From the NCBI RefSeq assembly GCF_037949285.1, contig NZ_CP149926.1, forward strand, positions 1,963,501 through 2,027,500: a DNA stretch of 64,000 bases, in the 5' to 3' direction. Numbering within the stretch: the stretch's first letter is position 1; each line of letters opens with the position of its first letter. The notes under the pieces were generated by a model. It did no database searches, was not told where the DNA came from, and saw nothing but the letters and a program-made list of their open reading frames with translations. Shown in pieces: positions 8,920 to 17,845 of this stretch. The translations under genes were made by a program, and so were the position numbers. The DNA is from Thioclava sp. GXIMD4216 (GTDB lineage: Bacteria > Pseudomonadota > Alphaproteobacteria > Rhodobacterales > Rhodobacteraceae).

Positions 8920-9540
8920 ATGAACATGCTGGAAACCGGTCCGGACGGGCAGTGCCGCTGCGGCTGGTGCCTGCCCGATGCGCCAGAATTCTACCGCCGG
9001 TATCACGATGACGAATGGGGCTTCCCCGTGGGCTGCGATATCAGGCTGTTCGAAAAGATCTGCCTCGAAGGGTTCCAAAGCGGCCTGAGCTGGCGCACCA
9101 TTCTGGCCAAGCGCGAGAATTTCCGCGCCGCCTTCGCGGGCTTCGAGATCGAACAGGTCGCGCGGTTCGGCGCGCAGGATGTCGAACGGCTTGTGCAGGA
9201 TGCAGGCATTATCCGCCATCGCGGCAAGATCGAGGCCACCATCAACAATGCCCGCCGTGCCTTGGAACTGCAGGCCGAATTCGGATCCTTGGGGGCCTAT
9301 TTCTGGTCCTACGAACCGCAACCGCAGGAACTGATGCCGCTGATGACGGCGGCCACCTCCCCCGTTTCGGAGCGGCTGTCAAAGGACCTGCGCAAACGCG
9401 GCTGGAAATTTGTAGGGCCGACAACGGTCTATGCCTTCATGCAGGCGATGGGATTGATCAACGACCACGCGCAGGGCTGCATCACCCGCGCGCGCGTCGC
9501 ACAGGCTCGCGCCACCTTCTGCCGGCCCTGCAAGGCCTGA
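8920..9540 (+). CDS. tag: DNA-3-methyladenine glycosylase I
   Basis: A 206-residue Tag-family glycosylase that removes 3-methyladenine from alkylated DNA. Visible family features are the N-terminal RCGW zinc-ligand region, YHDDEWG, the FEKICLEGFQSGLSW segment and the C-terminal NDHAQGCITR carrying the remaining His/Cys zinc ligands. An AGGGGG ribosome-binding site is well placed. The gene stands alone between two YceI-related loci, and its own transcript may end in the hairpin at 9592-9621. Confidence 0.94.
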   Translation: MNMLETGPDGQCRCGWCLPDAPEFYRRYHDDEWGFPVGCDIRLFEKICLEGFQSGLSWRTILAKRENFRAAFAGFEIEQVARFGAQDVERLVQDAGIIRHRGKIEATINNARRALELQAEFGSLGAYFWSYEPQPQELMPLMTAATSPVSERLSKDLRKRGWKFVGPTTVYAFMQAMGLINDHAQGCITRARVAQARATFCRPCKA

Positions 9541-9566
9541 GCCGCCTTACAGCCTCGCGCGCAAAA

Positions 9567-9606
9567 CGCGAAATGCCCGCCGCGAACGCGAAATGCCCGC
9601 CGCGAA
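9567..9606. repeat. Two exact tandem copies of a 20-bp unit
   Basis: CGCGAAATGCCCGCCGCGAA occurs twice head-to-tail (9567-9586 and 9587-9606). The second copy supplies one arm of the terminator between tag and yceI. It looks like a local slippage duplication of a terminator arm. Confidence 0.85.
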
Positions 9607-9621
9607 ATTGCGACGGGCATT
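9592..9621 (-). terminator. Hairpin between convergent tag and yceI
   Basis: AATGCCCG pairs with CGGGCATT around a 14-base GC-rich loop that can pair further. It lies between two convergent genes and could act in both directions. The T-tract is poor on both strands, so efficiency is uncertain. Confidence 0.5.
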
Positions 9622-9665
9622 CTGAGTGGTGGCCCATATACAGCATGGGCCAGGGGATATCGGGG

Positions 9666-10247
9666 TTATTCCGCTGTGCCCTTCATCGCTTCGATCGAAA
9701 TCCGCACATTGACATCATCCGACACGTAGGGCGCATACATTCCCATATCGAAATCCGAACGCTTGATCGTGGTGGTTCCGTCGAAACCGACCCACGGCTT
9801 TTTCTGCATCGGATGCTCGCCCATCTGGGTCATGGTCGCGTCGATAGTGATCGGCTTGGTCACGCCATTGACCGTCAGATCGCCGGTGATCTTGCCGGTT
9901 TTCTCCCCCGTTACCTCGATCGAGGTCGATTTGAACGTGATTTCGGGGTTTTCGGCCGCGCCGAAGAAATCATCGGTCATGAAATGCTTCGTGCGCGCAT
10001 CCCAGCCGGTGATCAGGCTTTCCGCCGGAAATTCGACGCTGACCGAGGATTTTGCCGGATCCTGCGCGTCAAACTCGATCGTGCCTTCAAAGCCCGAGAA
10101 CATGCTGGTCGTGGTCGAGAAACCAAGGTGGTTGTAATCGAAGACGATCTGGCTGTGGCTGGGATCAAGCGTATAGGTTTCTGCCTCGGCATGGGCCATC
10201 GACGCGAAAGAGGCCATCAGACCGGCGGCAAGAACGAGCGATTTCAT
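9666..10247 (-). CDS. Secreted YceI family protein
   Basis: A 193-residue periplasmic YceI/lipocalin-like protein. The start MKSLVLAAGL has a GGAG ribosome-binding site and opens a signal peptide ending near SMAHA; an in-frame extension of 21 codons upstream would spoil it. The mature part opens with YTLDPSHSQIVFDYNHLGF, the usual YceI beginning, and has the family pattern of alternating beta strands. These proteins bind polyisoprenoid or related lipids; the physiological ligand here is unknown. It is a stand-alone counterpart of the YceI domain fused to cytochrome b561 at 7580-8791. Confidence 0.92.
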   Translation of the reverse strand: MKSLVLAAGLMASFASMAHAEAETYTLDPSHSQIVFDYNHLGFSTTTSMFSGFEGTIEFDAQDPAKSSVSVEFPAESLITGWDARTKHFMTDDFFGAAENPEITFKSTSIEVTGEKTGKITGDLTVNGVTKPITIDATMTQMGEHPMQKKPWVGFDGTTTIKRSDFDMGMYAPYVSDDVNVRISIEAMKGTAE

Positions 10248-10419
10248 TGGGATCTCCAAAGCTTGGATGAGTACGTTGGATAGAAGGATAGCCCAAAGGT
10301 GGCCTTGCACAATTCAACAGAAGCAAACAAATTATGTGCGGAAAAAAACACAAGCATGCTTAAAACTGAATTCATCTCTTTTTTACTGTCATAGCTTAAT
10401 TTAACCTTTGGTTAATAAT

Positions 10420-10461
10420 GTTGCGCAACCTTGAACGCGTTTTCGGGTATTTTGTTGCGCA
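10420..10461. promoter_or_regulatory. GTTGCGCA repeats upstream of the FNR-like gene
   Basis: A perfect 10-bp palindrome GTTGCGCAAC (10420-10429) and a second GTTGCGCA (10454-10461) lie in the AT-rich gap before the FNR-like regulator, 34 bp apart. They do not match TTGAT-N4-ATCAA. They may be operator half-sites, but nothing else supports this. Confidence 0.3.
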
Positions 10462-10495
10462 TGGTGTTTGGATTTGAATTTTTTATGAGGGTCGC

Positions 10496-11257
10496 ATGGA
10501 CGGGCAGATTTACCAGAAAATTGCGCGCAATACCGCCGATGACTGCATCACCTGCCCCGAAGAACGTCACTGCCTGTGGCGGACAGACCCCCTCAGTGAC
10601 AGCGCCGGGACGGAACCGGCCACGGGCTTCAAACATATGCGCTTCACCCCCGGTCAGGCAGTGGTGATGGCGGGCTATCATTTCCCCTATGCCGCAACGA
10701 TCCGCGCGGGCACGGCCAGCCTGACCCGCAGCCTGTCCGACGGGCGCTCACAGATCGTGGGGGTTCTCTACCCGTCGGATATTTTCAATTCCCGCCCTGC
10801 GCTTGCCTCGAAATACACCATCACCGCAACCACCCCGCTAGAGCTGTGCTGCCTGTCCGAAGCCAGCTTGCAACACCGGCTGGAGACCGAAAAGGCCCTG
10901 TCCCGCCGCCTGCTGGAGCGCAAGCTGCATGACCTGCAGGAGGCGCGGGACTGGATGTTCGTGCTGGGGCGCAAGACCGCGCTCGAACGGCTGGCCAGCA
11001 TGATCTACACCGTGGCCGAACGCTATAGCCATCGCCGCCAGCGTTCGCCCGTGGGGGTGGAACTGTCGCTGCCGCTCGCACGCCACGAGATCGCGGATTA
11101 TCTGGGGCTGACCCCCGAAACCGTCAGCCGGAATTTCGCACGGCTGCGCGCGGCGGGCATTCTCAGCACCAATAGCGCACGGTTGATCACCATCTGGAAC
11201 ATGCGCGCGCTTATGGAGGCCACCGGCAATGATGAGGATGGCGGCCCGATCTTCTAG
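10496..11257 (+). CDS. FNR-like [4Fe-4S] oxygen-sensing transcription regulator (CRP/FNR family)
   Basis: A 253-residue CRP/FNR protein. The N-terminal cysteines C17-x2-C20-x5-C26 match the FNR cluster spacing, and C118 or C119 can be the fourth ligand, so an oxygen-labile [4Fe-4S] cluster is expected. A cyclic-nucleotide-like beta domain spans about residues 45-125, a dimer helix about 125-155, and a C-terminal HTH with recognition helix ETVSRNFARL (E..SR, as in FNR). A GAGGG ribosome-binding site precedes the ATG. It is convergent with feoBA, only 11 bp from the feoB stop, and may control ferrous iron uptake under low oxygen; that link is inference. Confidence 0.92.
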   Translation: MDGQIYQKIARNTADDCITCPEERHCLWRTDPLSDSAGTEPATGFKHMRFTPGQAVVMAGYHFPYAATIRAGTASLTRSLSDGRSQIVGVLYPSDIFNSRPALASKYTITATTPLELCCLSEASLQHRLETEKALSRRLLERKLHDLQEARDWMFVLGRKTALERLASMIYTVAERYSHRRQRSPVGVELSLPLARHEIADYLGLTPETVSRNFARLRAAGILSTNSARLITIWNMRALMEATGNDEDGGPIF

Positions 11258-11268
11258 CCGCCGATCTG

Positions 11269-13146
11269 CTACCCTCCGAGCGCCCGCATCACGTGATAGG
11301 CGATGAAGCTGCAGATATAGGCCAGCCCGAACATATAGACGACCGAGACCCACATCCAGCGCGCCTGCCCCGTTTCACGCCGGATCACCGCCAGCGTCGA
11401 CAGGCATTGCGGCGCAAAGATATACCACACCAGAAGCGACACTCCCGTGGCCAACGACCAATTCGCCGCAAGCTCGGCCCCGAGCGCCGTTTCCCCGCCC
11501 GAGACGGCATAAACGGTCGAGAGCCCCGCCACCGCCACCTCGCGGGCGGCCATACCGGGCACCAGAGCCACACAGATCTGCCAACTGAAGCCGATCGGCG
11601 ACAGGATCGGTTCCAGCAGATGGCCGATCATGGCCGCAAAGCTGTAATTGATGGCGGGTTCCGTTGCCCCTTCGGGCGGGAACGGAAAGGTCGACAGCAC
11701 CCAGACGACCACCGAAGCGTAAAAGATGATCGTGCCCGCGCGGCGCAGGAAGGCCCGCGCCCGTTGCCACAGGCCCAGCAGCACACCGCGCATCTGCGGG
11801 ATCTTGTAATCGGGCAGATCCAGCATCAAAGGCGCGGCAATCTCGTTGCGGCGCAACAGCATCCGGCTGACAAAGGCCACCAGCAGCGCCGAGATCACAC
11901 CGGCGGCAAAGAGGCCGAACATCACCAGCCCCTGCAACCCGATCCCCGGCCCGATGCTGCGGGCGGGCACGAAGGCCCCGATCAGCAGGGTGTAGACGGG
12001 AATACGCGCCGAACAGGTCATCAAAGGCGCAATCAGGATGGTTGTCAGGCGGTCACGGCGATCATCGATCACGCGGGCCGACATGATGCCCGGCACCGCG
12101 CAGGCAAAGCTGGACAGAAGCGGAATGAACGCCCGCCCGTGCAGCCCCGCATGGCCCATGATACGGTCCATCAGGAAGGCTGCCCGCGCCATATAGCCCA
12201 GATCTTCGAGGATCAGGATAAAGCCGAAAAGGATCACGATCTGCGGCAGGAACACCACCACAGAGCCCACACCGGCAATCGCGCCATCCACGATCAGCCC
12301 GCGCAACAGGCCCTCCGGCAACAGCGCCGAGACCGCGCCCGAAAGCCAGTCGATCATCGCACCGATCGCCTCCATCAGCGGCGCGGCACCGGCAAAGACC
12401 GCCTGAAACATCGCAAACATCAGCACCAGCAGGATCATCGGCCCCGCAAACGGGTTGAGCACGACGGCATCCACCTTCTCGGTCAGGCTGCGGGGGGCTA
12501 CGGGCTTGTGCACGGCATGGGCAATCAACTGGTCGGCCTGCCGCAGCGCCGCGCGCAACTGGGCGGCGCTCGGGGCCTCCCATGTCATCGCGCCGCGCGC
12601 GGGCAGCCCCTGCCCGATCAGCCCGTCAAGCCGTCCCCAAAGCGCGTCCATTCCCCCGCGGCGCACCGCGGTCGAGGCGGCAACCGGCAGACCAAGCGAA
12701 CGCTCCAGCACCTCGAGATCGATCTCGATCCCGCGGTGGCGGGCGATATCGATCATGTTCAGCACCACGAGAATCGGAATACCGCAGGCGCGCAATTCCT
12801 GCGCCAGACGCAGGCCGGGGCGCAGATGGGTGGCATCGGCCACCACCATCAGCAGGTCGATCTGCCCCACATCCTTGCGCCGCCCCAGAATGACATCGCG
12901 CGTCACAACCTCGTCGGGACTGCGCGCGCGCAAGGAATAGGTTCCGGGAAGGTCGACCACCGTCAACGGCACACCCGCAGGTGTCACGGCCTGCCCGATC
13001 TTGCGTTCAACCGTGACGCCGGAATAGTTGCCAACCCGCTGGTTGGCGCCGGTCAGGGCATTGAATAATGAGGTCTTGCCACAATTCGGAGCCCCGATCA
13101 GGGCCACCCGCAAGGGGCTATCCGCTCTGGCTTGAGGCTCGAGCAT
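11269..13146 (-). CDS. feoB: Ferrous iron transporter FeoB
   Basis: A 625-residue inner-membrane Fe(II) transporter. The N-terminal G domain shows GAPNCGKTS (G1), DLPGTYS (G3) and NMID (G4). The C-terminal half has multiple membrane helices with the GILR-type gate regions expected of FeoB. It is shorter than the roughly 770-residue enterobacterial protein and appears to lack the long C-terminal cytoplasmic tail, which is common in alphaproteobacteria. A GGAG ribosome-binding site precedes the start. feoA lies 21 bp upstream on the same strand, so the two form an operon. Confidence 0.96.
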   Translation of the reverse strand: MLEPQARADSPLRVALIGAPNCGKTSLFNALTGANQRVGNYSGVTVERKIGQAVTPAGVPLTVVDLPGTYSLRARSPDEVVTRDVILGRRKDVGQIDLLMVVADATHLRPGLRLAQELRACGIPILVVLNMIDIARHRGIEIDLEVLERSLGLPVAASTAVRRGGMDALWGRLDGLIGQGLPARGAMTWEAPSAAQLRAALRQADQLIAHAVHKPVAPRSLTEKVDAVVLNPFAGPMILLVLMFAMFQAVFAGAAPLMEAIGAMIDWLSGAVSALLPEGLLRGLIVDGAIAGVGSVVVFLPQIVILFGFILILEDLGYMARAAFLMDRIMGHAGLHGRAFIPLLSSFACAVPGIMSARVIDDRRDRLTTILIAPLMTCSARIPVYTLLIGAFVPARSIGPGIGLQGLVMFGLFAAGVISALLVAFVSRMLLRRNEIAAPLMLDLPDYKIPQMRGVLLGLWQRARAFLRRAGTIIFYASVVVWVLSTFPFPPEGATEPAINYSFAAMIGHLLEPILSPIGFSWQICVALVPGMAAREVAVAGLSTVYAVSGGETALGAELAANWSLATGVSLLVWYIFAPQCLSTLAVIRRETGQARWMWVSVVYMFGLAYICSFIAYHVMRALGG

Positions 13147-13167
13147 ATATGCACTCCGTCGGGAAAC

Positions 13168-13446
13168 TTACTCCGTCAGGATTGCCATAGCATCTCGACG
13201 GCGCAGCGCAACCGTCGCCTCGCCCACGCGCACCGCAATCGGGTCGCGTCCGAACGGGCCTTCATGGATGACAGAGATCTCCACGCCCTCGATGAAGCCC
13301 ATCTCGATCAGACGACGCTCCATCTCTTCGGGCGCAAGGCGGCCATTGCCCGGGATCGGCAGGATACAGGCCACCCGCCCGCGATAGCCCTTGCGGGTCA
13401 GCCCCAGAGCCACCGTGCGCTCGATTGCGTCAATCTGTCCAAGTTC
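13168..13446 (-). CDS. feoA: Ferrous iron transport protein FeoA
   Basis: A small SH3-like FeoA protein, 92 residues from the start chosen (MELGQID, preceded by AGGA). The open frame continues 25 codons upstream to another Met, but that segment is not FeoA-like. The domain is seen from LAPEEMERRLIEMGF through VALRRRDAMAILTE, and FeoA is thought to modulate FeoB. It is the first gene of the feoAB operon. About 290 bp of non-coding sequence separate it from the divergent NCS1 permease; I see no convincing complete FNR, Fur or Irr box in it. Confidence 0.9.
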   Translation of the reverse strand, partial: ELGQIDAIERTVALGLTRKGYRGRVACILPIPGNGRLAPEEMERRLIEMGFIEGVEISVIHEGPFGRDPIAVRVGEATVALRRRDAMAILTE

Positions 13447-13737
13447 CATCAGGCGAATCCTATACAGGTCACATCCTGATAGAATGACTCGGATACATTT
13501 CGCAACCATGCGCCAGATCAAATCGCCGGAAAGTGAGTGAAAAGATCAGGATTGCACGGTCCCTCCCCGCCACAGACCGCCCGTTTCCGCGCCCAGACGC
13601 CCGAAAAGCAGGCATCCACCGCGCAATTCCCGAAGCCTGCTTGCGATTTTCCGCAGGCCAGATGCCCCTGTCCCCGCGCCGCGCCTAGGCTGGGCCCATC
13701 AAGGATGCTCCATAAGACAACCATAAAGAGACGCCCC

Positions 13738-15183
13738 ATGACCGATGCAAGCTTCGACCCCGAAAGGGTCCATCTGCCCTCCTCGCCGCATGACAGCGAC
13801 CCGTTGGCCCCGACCGCCCCCTACGAACAGACCTGGGGGTGGTTTGCCATCTTCAACATCTGGGCCAATGATATCCAGTCGCTTTTCGGATATTCACTGG
13901 TGGCCTCGCTGTTCATCTCCTATGGGGTCAGCGGGTGGACGGCCTTTGCGGCACTGATCGTGGCGGGGCTTCTGGTAATGGGGCTGGTGACCTTGTCCGG
14001 CGTGGCAGGCCAGCGTTACGGCATTCCCTATCCGGTGCTGGCGCGCGCAAGCCAAGGACTTCAGGGCGCAAAACTTCCCGCCATCCTGCGCGCCATCGTG
14101 GCGGTGTTCTGGTACGGGGTGCAGGTCTATTTCGCCTCGACGGCACTGGCGCTGCTGATCCGCTCTGTCACGGGTCTGGGCGCGGGCGGCACCTTTCTTG
14201 GTCTGGGCACGATCGACTGGATCAGCTTCCTCCTTGTCTGGGCCTTCCATATCGTCATTTTCTGGCGTGGAATGAACTGGGTAGAGACCTTTCTTAATGT
14301 CGCGGGCCCGTTTGTCTATGCGGTGATGATCGGCCTGCTGATCGTGCTCTGGATCAAATCCGACGGGCAGCTCTGGACACAGGCGCAGACCATCTTCGCC
14401 AATCCCGAAGGCACGTTCTGGACCGAAACCTCGGGCTTTGTCGCGATTGTCGGCACGATGGTGTCCTATTTCGCCGCCGTGCTGATCAACTTCTCCGATT
14501 TCTCGCGCTATGCGAAATCGACACGCGCCATGATGCTGGGCAATCTGGCGGGGCTGCCGCTGAATATGGTGCTGTTTTCCGCGCTGGCGCTGCTGACCAC
14601 CGCAGGGGCTGCCGTGGTCTATGGCGAGGCGCTCACCAACCCGACCGAGATCGTCGCGCGCACCGATAGCGTGATCCTTGGCATCATCGCCGCAATCACC
14701 TTCTTCGCCGCGACGGTGGGCATCAATCTGGTGGCGAATTTCATCCCTGCGGTCAATGGCATCGCCAATCTCGCGCCGCGCCATATCAGCTTTCGCATGG
14801 CAGGGGCGATCACCTCGGGCTTTGCGCTGGTGATCGGCGGGCTATGGGTGAGCTTCATCGCCGATGTCGGCATCTCGGGTTTTGTCAACACTTTGGGCGC
14901 GACACTGGCCCCGCTTTATGGCATCATGATCGCGGATTACTTCCTGCTGCGCAGAGGGCGGTTGGACAAGGCCGACCTCTACCGCGCCAAGGGCGGGCGC
15001 TACCAGTATAAAAACGGCTGGAACGATGCGGCGCTGATTGCCTTCGTCATTGCTGCGGTCTTCTCGGTGGCCACGGTCTGGGTGCCGGTGCTGGCCGTGC
15101 TATCCGGCTATGCATGGATCTTCGGCGCGCTTCTGGGCGGCCTCCTCTACCGCATTCTCGCCCCCTCGCGGATTGTGCTGTAA
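13738..15183 (+). CDS. NCS1 family nucleobase:cation symporter
   Basis: A 481-residue permease with about 12 membrane segments. The family hallmarks are the N-terminal IFNIWANDIQ/LFGYSLVASL region and GQRYGIPYPVLARAS followed by RAIVAVFWYGVQ. NCS1 transporters import pyrimidines, purines, hydantoins or allantoin with H+ or Na+. No catabolic neighbour is present, so the substrate cannot be assigned. The start has an AAAGAGA ribosome-binding site. The 67 extra codons open upstream are proline/arginine-rich and look non-coding. It is convergent with glpR and probably unrelated to glycerol metabolism. Confidence 0.9.
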   Translation: MTDASFDPERVHLPSSPHDSDPLAPTAPYEQTWGWFAIFNIWANDIQSLFGYSLVASLFISYGVSGWTAFAALIVAGLLVMGLVTLSGVAGQRYGIPYPVLARASQGLQGAKLPAILRAIVAVFWYGVQVYFASTALALLIRSVTGLGAGGTFLGLGTIDWISFLLVWAFHIVIFWRGMNWVETFLNVAGPFVYAVMIGLLIVLWIKSDGQLWTQAQTIFANPEGTFWTETSGFVAIVGTMVSYFAAVLINFSDFSRYAKSTRAMMLGNLAGLPLNMVLFSALALLTTAGAAVVYGEALTNPTEIVARTDSVILGIIAAITFFAATVGINLVANFIPAVNGIANLAPRHISFRMAGAITSGFALVIGGLWVSFIADVGISGFVNTLGATLAPLYGIMIADYFLLRRGRLDKADLYRAKGGRYQYKNGWNDAALIAFVIAAVFSVATVWVPVLAVLSGYAWIFGALLGGLLYRILAPSRIVL

Positions 15184-15191
15184 GCCCGACA

Positions 15192-15213
15192 GGCCAAGCC
15201 TCAGGGCTTGGCC
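15192..15213. terminator. Hairpin at the convergent ends of the NCS1 gene and glpR
   Basis: GGCCAAGCC (15192-15200) pairs with GGCTTGGCC (15205-15213); the loop contains the glpR stop codon. There is no T-tract, so termination strength is doubtful. Confidence 0.4.
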
Positions 15214-15968
15214 ACATGCACCGAGACCTTCGAGGCCTCCAGCATCTCGGCATAGGGTGCGGCAGGCAGCGCATCGATAAACAGACCGTCGAGATCGTTC
15301 AGATGGCCCAGCTTGACCATCGCGCGACGCCCGAATTTCGTGTGATCGGTCGCAAGGAAGGTCGTGCGCGAATTGGCAATGATTGCCTGCGCCACCTGCA
15401 CCTCGCGGTAGTCGAAATCCAGAAGCGTGCCATCTTCGTCGATCCCCGAAATCCCGATGATCCCGAAATCCACCTTGAACTGGTTGATAAACCCGATCGT
15501 CGCCTCGCCCACCACCGCCAGATCGCGCTTGCGCACCTGACCGCCCGCGATGGTGATATCGAAATCCTCGCGGCTGGAAAGCAGCGTGACCACATTGATG
15601 TTATTGGTCACCACATGCAGATCCTTTTTGCCAAGGAGGGCCTGCGCGATGGCCTCGGTCGTGGTGCCGATATTCAGGAAAAGCGAGGCCCCATCGGGAA
15701 TATGCGCGGCCACCATCTCGCCGATGCGGGCCTTCTCATGCGCCATGTCCTCGCGGCGGCGGGCATGATCGCGGTTGCGGGTATTGGTCATCAGGCTCGC
15801 CCCGCCATGATAGCGGTGCAAGATCCCCATATCGCAAAGCAGCTTGATGTCGCGCCGGATCGTCTGCGGCGTCACGTCAAGACGCACGGCAATATCCTCG
15901 ATGCCTACGAACCCTTCGGAACGGGCGATTTCGGTAATCTGGTTCTGGCGTTGGGTAAGCGTGGACAT
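15201..15968 (-). CDS. glpR: DeoR-family glycerol regulon repressor GlpR
   Basis: A 255-residue DeoR-family repressor. The N-terminal helix-turn-helix GIEDIAVRLDVTPQTIRRDI is followed by a sugar-phosphate-sensing DeoR C domain. The start MSTLTQRQNQ has AAGG at good spacing; the Met eight codons earlier has none. It lies directly downstream of glpD in the same direction (178-bp gap). GlpR-type operator half-sites are visible before glpD and glpF, supporting assignment to glycerol-3-phosphate-relieved repression over other DeoR paralogues. Confidence 0.88.
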   Translation of the reverse strand: MSTLTQRQNQITEIARSEGFVGIEDIAVRLDVTPQTIRRDIKLLCDMGILHRYHGGASLMTNTRNRDHARRREDMAHEKARIGEMVAAHIPDGASLFLNIGTTTEAIAQALLGKKDLHVVTNNINVVTLLSSREDFDITIAGGQVRKRDLAVVGEATIGFINQFKVDFGIIGISGIDEDGTLLDFDYREVQVAQAIIANSRTTFLATDHTKFGRRAMVKLGHLNDLDGLFIDALPAAPYAEMLEASKVSVHVAKP

Positions 15969-16146
15969 CGCGACCTTGATCTCATGAAGCACCGGCAGGC
16001 CCTACTTGGCGAAGCAGAGCCAAATCTGTCAAGTGCTTAGGCCCCGAAAGGGCGTGCGCCGCGAGGCCGGACGGGCCCATTTCGTCCGGCCCCGCGCGCC
16101 CACCTTTCCGCCCCCCGCTCAAGGCCGGACACGGAAAGGGTTCGGG

Positions 16147-17760
16147 TTACAGGGCGATCTGCGTGCGCTGTTCGGCCAGCGCGATCTCTGCCGCAAGACG
16201 CGGAGCATCCCATCCGGCCTCGCGCGCCATCAGATCCGCCACACGGGCAATCGCGGCATCGGCGGCACGGCTGTCGACATGGGTCAGCGTCATGCGGCGG
16301 CATAGCACATCGGCCACCCGCAGCGCAGCCTCGTGGCGCATCGCATAAAGCACCTCTGCCTCGATATAGGGATGCGCCTCGGCCAGACGGGTCGCGCAGC
16401 CCTCGTCGCGCGCAATCCCCGCCACCACGGGCGCACGGTCACCATAGGAATGATGCAGGTGACGGGCCACATCCGGCGGCAGGCCAAACTCGCGGGCCAG
16501 AGCCTGCGCCCCCTCGGGCACGTAGTTTTCGGCCCCCAGAAGCTTCATGTCATGGGTCAGACAGGGCTTCAGCCCCGCAAATGCGCCGCCCGAGACGACC
16601 TTATCGACCGCCTCTTCCGCCATATGCCGGTAGGTGGTCCATTTGCCGCCCGAAATGGTGATCAGCCCCGAGCCATCCTCGATGATCACATGGTCACGCG
16701 CCAGCTCTGCGGTGTCCTTGGCCTCGGGATTGAAGACCAGAGGCCGGATGCCCGACCATGCCGATTTCACATCCGCGCGCGTTACATTGATGTCGAAATA
16801 GCGTTTCACATAATCCAGCAGATAGGCGATATCTTCCTCGGACACGGTGGGATGATCGACCACCTCGCAGGAGGTGTCGGTGGTGCCCACCAGCGCCTGC
16901 CCCTGCCACGGCAGAATAAAGACCACCCGCCCGTCATCGGTCTGCGGGATCAGCAGCCCCTCATCGGGCGGCACGAAAGAGCTGTCCAGCAGGATATGGA
17001 TCCCCGAGCTGCCCTTCAGGATCGGCTTGGCATCGGCATGGTCCATCCGGCGGATGGTATCGGCAAAGGGGCCGGTCGCATTGACCACCTTCTTGGCGCG
17101 GATCGCGAAGGCCGCGCCGGTCATCGCATCCTCGACATTGGCGCCGATGATCTTGCCCGCCTCGTGGGTGAGGCTGGTCACCGCGATATGGTTGGCCATC
17201 ACCGCCCCTGCCCGCTGCGCCGTCATGGCAAGGGTCACGCACATCCGGCAATCCACGAATTGCCCGTCGTAATATTGCACAACCGCCTTCAGCCCCTTGG
17301 AGCGCAGCATCGGAAACCGCGCCTTGGCCTTTTTCGCGCTGATGATCTTGGAATGGCCGATATTCATCTTGCCCGACAGAATATCATAGAGCTTCAGTCC
17401 GGCGTAAAGATAGGGCACCTGCAGCCAGCTATAGACCGGCGTGATCAGCGGCAGCGGGCGCGACAGATGCGGCGCATTGCGCAACAGTGCCCCGCGTTCG
17501 TGCAACGCATGGCGCACCAGATCATATTGCCCGCGGTCGAGCTTTTTGACCGCCGCCTCAAGGTAGCGCACGCCGCCATGCACCAGTTTGGTGGACCGGC
17601 TGGACGTGCCTTCCGCGAAATCGTAACGCTCGACAAGCGCCACCTTCAGCCCTCGCGTGGCCGCATCGACCGCAATCCCGCAGCCGGTTGCCCCGCCGCC
17701 AATGATCAGAAGATCGAAGAGTTCATTGCTTTGCAGCTTGGCAAGTGTCTCAGCGCGCAT
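16147..17760 (-). CDS. glpD: Aerobic glycerol-3-phosphate dehydrogenase
   Basis: A 537-residue FAD flavoprotein that oxidises glycerol-3-phosphate to dihydroxyacetone phosphate and reduces quinone at the inner membrane. The FAD motif LLIIGGGATGCG is near residue 18. TSSRSTKLVHGGVRYLE and SGGKWTTYRHMAEEAV are GlpD family signatures. The open frame reaches 70 codons further upstream, but the start MRAETLAKLQ has an AGG ribosome-binding site, and the upstream part contains a GlpR-like operator, so it is probably leader DNA. A second candidate start, MTLSLEKNRT, lies at 17856. It is divergent from glpF and followed by glpR. Confidence 0.95.
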   Translation of the reverse strand: MRAETLAKLQSNELFDLLIIGGGATGCGIAVDAATRGLKVALVERYDFAEGTSSRSTKLVHGGVRYLEAAVKKLDRGQYDLVRHALHERGALLRNAPHLSRPLPLITPVYSWLQVPYLYAGLKLYDILSGKMNIGHSKIISAKKAKARFPMLRSKGLKAVVQYYDGQFVDCRMCVTLAMTAQRAGAVMANHIAVTSLTHEAGKIIGANVEDAMTGAAFAIRAKKVVNATGPFADTIRRMDHADAKPILKGSSGIHILLDSSFVPPDEGLLIPQTDDGRVVFILPWQGQALVGTTDTSCEVVDHPTVSEEDIAYLLDYVKRYFDINVTRADVKSAWSGIRPLVFNPEAKDTAELARDHVIIEDGSGLITISGGKWTTYRHMAEEAVDKVVSGGAFAGLKPCLTHDMKLLGAENYVPEGAQALAREFGLPPDVARHLHHSYGDRAPVVAGIARDEGCATRLAEAHPYIEAEVLYAMRHEAALRVADVLCRRMTLTHVDSRAADAAIARVADLMAREAGWDAPRLAAEIALAEQRTQIAL

Positions 17761-17825
17761 CGGATAGCCTCGTGCCGGATAGGAAACAGGTCGCGGAACG
17801 TCCGCTGTCCTTTCCAGATAGATTG

Positions 17826-17845
17826 ATGTTCGATTTTTTTCAAGT
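17826..17845. promoter_or_regulatory. glpO: Putative GlpR operator before glpD
   Basis: ATGTTCGATTT matches the left half of the known GlpR operator (ATGTTCG...CGAACAT); the right half is degenerate. It lies about 65 bp upstream of the chosen glpD start, a suitable place to block its promoter. It also argues against the longer glpD reading frame. Confidence 0.5.

Noticed and set aside
10420..10461. FNR boxes upstream of the FNR-like gene
   Set aside because: The GTTGCGCA repeats do not match TTGAT-N4-ATCAA; they are kept only as unexplained repeats.
13447..13737. Riboswitch or complete FNR/Fur site between feoA and the NCS1 permease
   Set aside because: Only an isolated TTGAT half-site (near 13516, minus strand) and weak hairpins are seen; no conserved riboswitch core is recognisable.
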